Assembly: GCA_015489765.1 (NCBI GenBank)
Contig: WFZC01000278.1
Coordinates: 1 to 55,565 of the forward strand
Direction: 5' to 3'
From: Desulfobulbaceae bacterium
GTDB lineage: Bacteria; Desulfobacterota; Desulfobulbia; Desulfobulbales; Desulfobulbaceae
Length of the DNA stretch: 55,565 nucleotides
A model generated the notes under the pieces. That model saw only the letters and a list, made by a program, of their open reading frames with translations, had not been told where the DNA came from and ran no database searches. Every line of letters begins with the position of its first letter. Within the stretch, counting starts at the first letter, position 1. A program made the position numbers and the translations under genes. This document shows, piece after piece, positions 53,864 to 55,565 of this stretch.

Positions 53864-54841
53864 ATGTCCGCACACCAGCTCCAGCCGCTTGATTTTTCCG
53901 GTCTTCACACCTATTCGCTTCACGACCGACATTCCAAGGTCAGCGTCAATGACTTTGCCGATGTTCTCAGGCCCGGCATGCGGATTAGAGAACTTGTCGC
54001 CGCCCTGCCGGCCCAGCTGGCCGGAGCTGACTTTCCCGAATTAACAAAAAGGGTTGCAACCGCGATACGAAAACAACATCCGGTGATGCTCGGCATGGGC
54101 GCCCATGTCATCAAGGTGGGACTCAACCCCATCCTCATCGACCTGATGAAACGGGGCATCCTCTCCTCCATTGCCTTAAACGGCGCCGGTATTATTCACG
54201 ATACCGAAATCGCCATGGTCGGCCGCACATCGGAAGAGGTCGCCGATGTGCTTGGACAGGGCGCATTCGGAGCGGCCAGAGAAACCGGTGAATTCCTGAA
54301 CAAGGCAATAAATGAGGGCGCAAAAAAGGGTATCGGCATGGGAGAAGCGGTGGGCCGGGCCCTGGTTGACCACGGATTCCCCCACAATGACCAGAGCCTG
54401 CTGGCCCAGGCGTATACACTTGGCGTTCCGGTGACCGTGCATGTTGCCGTCGGCACCGACATCATTCATATTCATCCGGATGCCGACGGCAAGGCCATCG
54501 GCAAAACCAGCCATCATGATTTTCGCCTGTTCTGCCGCCTGGTCAGCGGGCTGGACGGCGGTGTTTACCTCAATGTCGGCTCTGCCGTGCTCCTGCCCGA
54601 GGTCTTTCTCAAGGCCTTGACCGTGGTCAGGAACCTTGGCTTTACCGTCAAAGAAATCACCACCGCTGACTTTGATTTTATCCGCCACTACCGGCCGGCC
54701 ACCAACGTTGTCCATCGTCCCACCCTGGAAGGCGGTCGCGGATTCAACTTCACCGGCCATCACGAGCTGATGATTCCCCTTTTTGCCGCTGCTTTGCTGG
54801 ACGAGCTGGCAAAACATGATGACACCGGGCAGGTAATTTAG
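53864..54841 (+). CDS. uncharacterised deoxyhypusine-synthase-like protein
   Basis: The 325-residue soluble protein has VMLGMGAHVIKVGLNPILID, a segment IALNGAGIIHDTEIAMVG that recalls the TTAGGIEED region of deoxyhypusine synthase, and VPVTVHVAVGTDIIHIHPDA. The NAD-type fold seems likely. The lysine that receives the aminobutyl group in deoxyhypusine synthase is not evident, and bacteria lack its eIF5A substrate, so that reaction is doubtful. It probably shares a transcript with gmhA. I do not know its function. Confidence 0.7.
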   Translation: MSAHQLQPLDFSGLHTYSLHDRHSKVSVNDFADVLRPGMRIRELVAALPAQLAGADFPELTKRVATAIRKQHPVMLGMGAHVIKVGLNPILIDLMKRGILSSIALNGAGIIHDTEIAMVGRTSEEVADVLGQGAFGAARETGEFLNKAINEGAKKGIGMGEAVGRALVDHGFPHNDQSLLAQAYTLGVPVTVHVAVGTDIIHIHPDADGKAIGKTSHHDFRLFCRLVSGLDGGVYLNVGSAVLLPEVFLKALTVVRNLGFTVKEITTADFDFIRHYRPATNVVHRPTLEGGRGFNFTGHHELMIPLFAAALLDELAKHDDTGQVI

Positions 54842-54960
54842 ATGCATTACCGGGAATGACCGAGCTCACCTGACGCCATTTCGCTGAACACCATAATACG
54901 ACAGGGGTGAAATGTTTTGTCGGTATTTATTCCCGTGAAAAGCGATATCACCCAGCTATT

Positions 54961-55182
54961 TTACAGCGATTTGTAGCCAATCCATAAAATCACAAAAGAA
55001 AACAGTGTAAACAAAATGACAAGGGAACAAAACAGCAATGGTTTTTCGTCCCTATGGCAAATCTGGACACTATCTGAATAGTGAATTGTTCCATGTCTGA
55101 TTCCATGGATCACATGCCACAGCAGATGTCCTGCAATGCCGAGGAAAATCAGCGGAACAACTATTTTCCTTAATACTTCCAT
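54961..55182 (-). CDS. small two-helix membrane protein
   Basis: The 73-residue product has two clear membrane segments (about 8-26, VVPLIFLGIAGHLLWHVI, and 48-70, LLFCSLVILFTLFSFVILW) joined by a His- and charge-rich loop. No ribosome site is evident before ATG 55182. It is not a recognised family. The well-defined helices make a real gene more likely than not. Confidence 0.5.
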   Translation of the reverse strand: MEVLRKIVVPLIFLGIAGHLLWHVIHGIRHGTIHYSDSVQICHRDEKPLLFCSLVILFTLFSFVILWIGYKSL

Positions 55183-55308
55183 CGAAACATATTCTCATGC
55201 AGGCCAACTGCTGCAGGCGGCGCAGTTAAAACTTGAAACCCATTTATATCCAGATGCAAGAACAATAAAACAATACCACACAATCAAATAAAATAGGGTC
55301 ATTTCTTC

Positions 55309-55565
55309 GTGAAAATATTTTTCCGCCAACAACCCATAATCTTCAGGATCTCGATAAAGATATTGGCGCTTTGCCTTTTTCTGTCCCCCCTGTTTTCCCC
55401 AAAATATTCAATCGCGTTTCCTAATATATTAAATTCATTATACAAAAAACAAGCTGACACTTTTGTCAACCAGGCATTACCTGAAATTATTAACACATGG
55501 AGTGTTGCCCGATTAACAAAATATGCGCATCCATATCTCTTTCAACAAACTCCACGTGATGATAT
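55309..55565 (+). CDS. N-terminus of a secreted protein running off the window
   Basis: From GTG 55309 the frame stays open to the last base (85 codons). It begins with a basic stretch and a hydrophobic segment (ILALCLFLSPLFSP, about 19-32) like a signal peptide. The mature part includes FVNQALPEIINTWSVARLTK and AHPYLF, which recalls small periplasmic proteins with a DUF4019-like helical fold. AGGG lies about 11 bases ahead of the GTG. The opposite-strand frame here is its shadow. Confidence 0.55.
   Translation, partial: MKIFFRQQPIIFRISIKILALCLFLSPLFSPKYSIAFPNILNSLYKKQADTFVNQALPEIINTWSVARLTKYAHPYLFQQTPRDD

Noticed and set aside
55299-55496. 65-residue open frame on the minus strand near the window end
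   Set aside because: The plus-strand frame from 55309 has a signal peptide and protein-like sequence. The minus frame is its shadow.

Overview
The window reads as chromosomal core sequence from a Gram-negative, sulfate- or sulfur-metabolising member of the Desulfobacterota, most like Desulfobulbales. Support comes from a stand-alone dsrC with both C-terminal redox cysteines, a precorrin-2 dehydrogenase/ferrochelatase beside hemA and a CcsB-type cytochrome c assembly gene, an adenylate kinase with a Cys/His LID, a phosphoglycerate-mutase-type putative homoserine kinase beside homoserine dehydrogenase, a separate AICAR transformylase, and outer-envelope genes (SurA, gmhA, lipoproteins). The genus is not resolved.

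Layout. 1-2470: end of an unknown gene, a VWA-domain lipoprotein, then a spacer with a hairpin, a possible small gene and an operator-like dyad. 2471-9220: WYL regulator, a GlmU-like uridylyltransferase with a cut-short C-terminus, thiamin thiazole genes thiF-thiS-thiG-thiH (a small repeat element separates thiF from thiS), AICAR transformylase. 9257-13652, minus strand: siroheme synthase, ccsB, hemA, an unknown protein and a Gfo/Idh oxidoreductase. 13921-16753: orphan small genes (pilin-like, methyltransferase, Cys-containing secreted peptide, TlpA thioredoxin, flagellar-rod-like). 17171-26311: surA, rodZ-like, recO, a 1377-residue SNF2 ATPase, a PpiD-like foldase. 26996-31264: dsrC, then a minus-strand group of 4-OT tautomerase, ligA, acyP, a zinc-ribbon protein and an ATP-grasp protein. 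31433-36938: galE, a tandem RNase H protein, a biotin-ligase-like gene with an atypical biotinyl carrier, cmoA-cmoB. 37144-39276: SLOG-like protein, M23 peptidase and bactofilin. 39302-47345: the conserved mnmE-jag-yidC-yidD-rnpA-rpmH block, a methyltransferase and mnmG. 47371-55565: lgt, HU, initiator tRNA, thioesterase, threonine-pathway genes, adk, gmhA, a deoxyhypusine-synthase-like protein and the start of a secreted protein.

Themes. Envelope assembly is prominent (lgt, yidC/yidD, surA, ppiD-like, bactofilin/M23, rodZ-like, galE, gmhA). Two wobble-U34 tRNA pathways are present (cmoA/cmoB and mnmE/mnmG). Tetrapyrrole and sulfite-reduction genes (siroheme synthase, hemA, dsrC) fit a sulfate-reducing lifestyle.

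The most unusual items are: (1) three copies of a 163-189 bp element with terminal inverted repeats, short flanking direct repeats and an internal hairpin with a compensatory base-pair change; (2) a biotin-ligase-like protein lacking the KWPND lysine and the GRGRxGR loop, adjacent to a biotinyl-domain protein with Met-Lys-Arg in place of Met-Lys-Met; (3) an RNase HI with a second, catalytically dead copy of the domain that keeps the substrate-binding protrusion; (4) orphan pilin-like and flagellar-rod-like genes. No CRISPR array, transposase, prophage or recognisable complete defence system is present.
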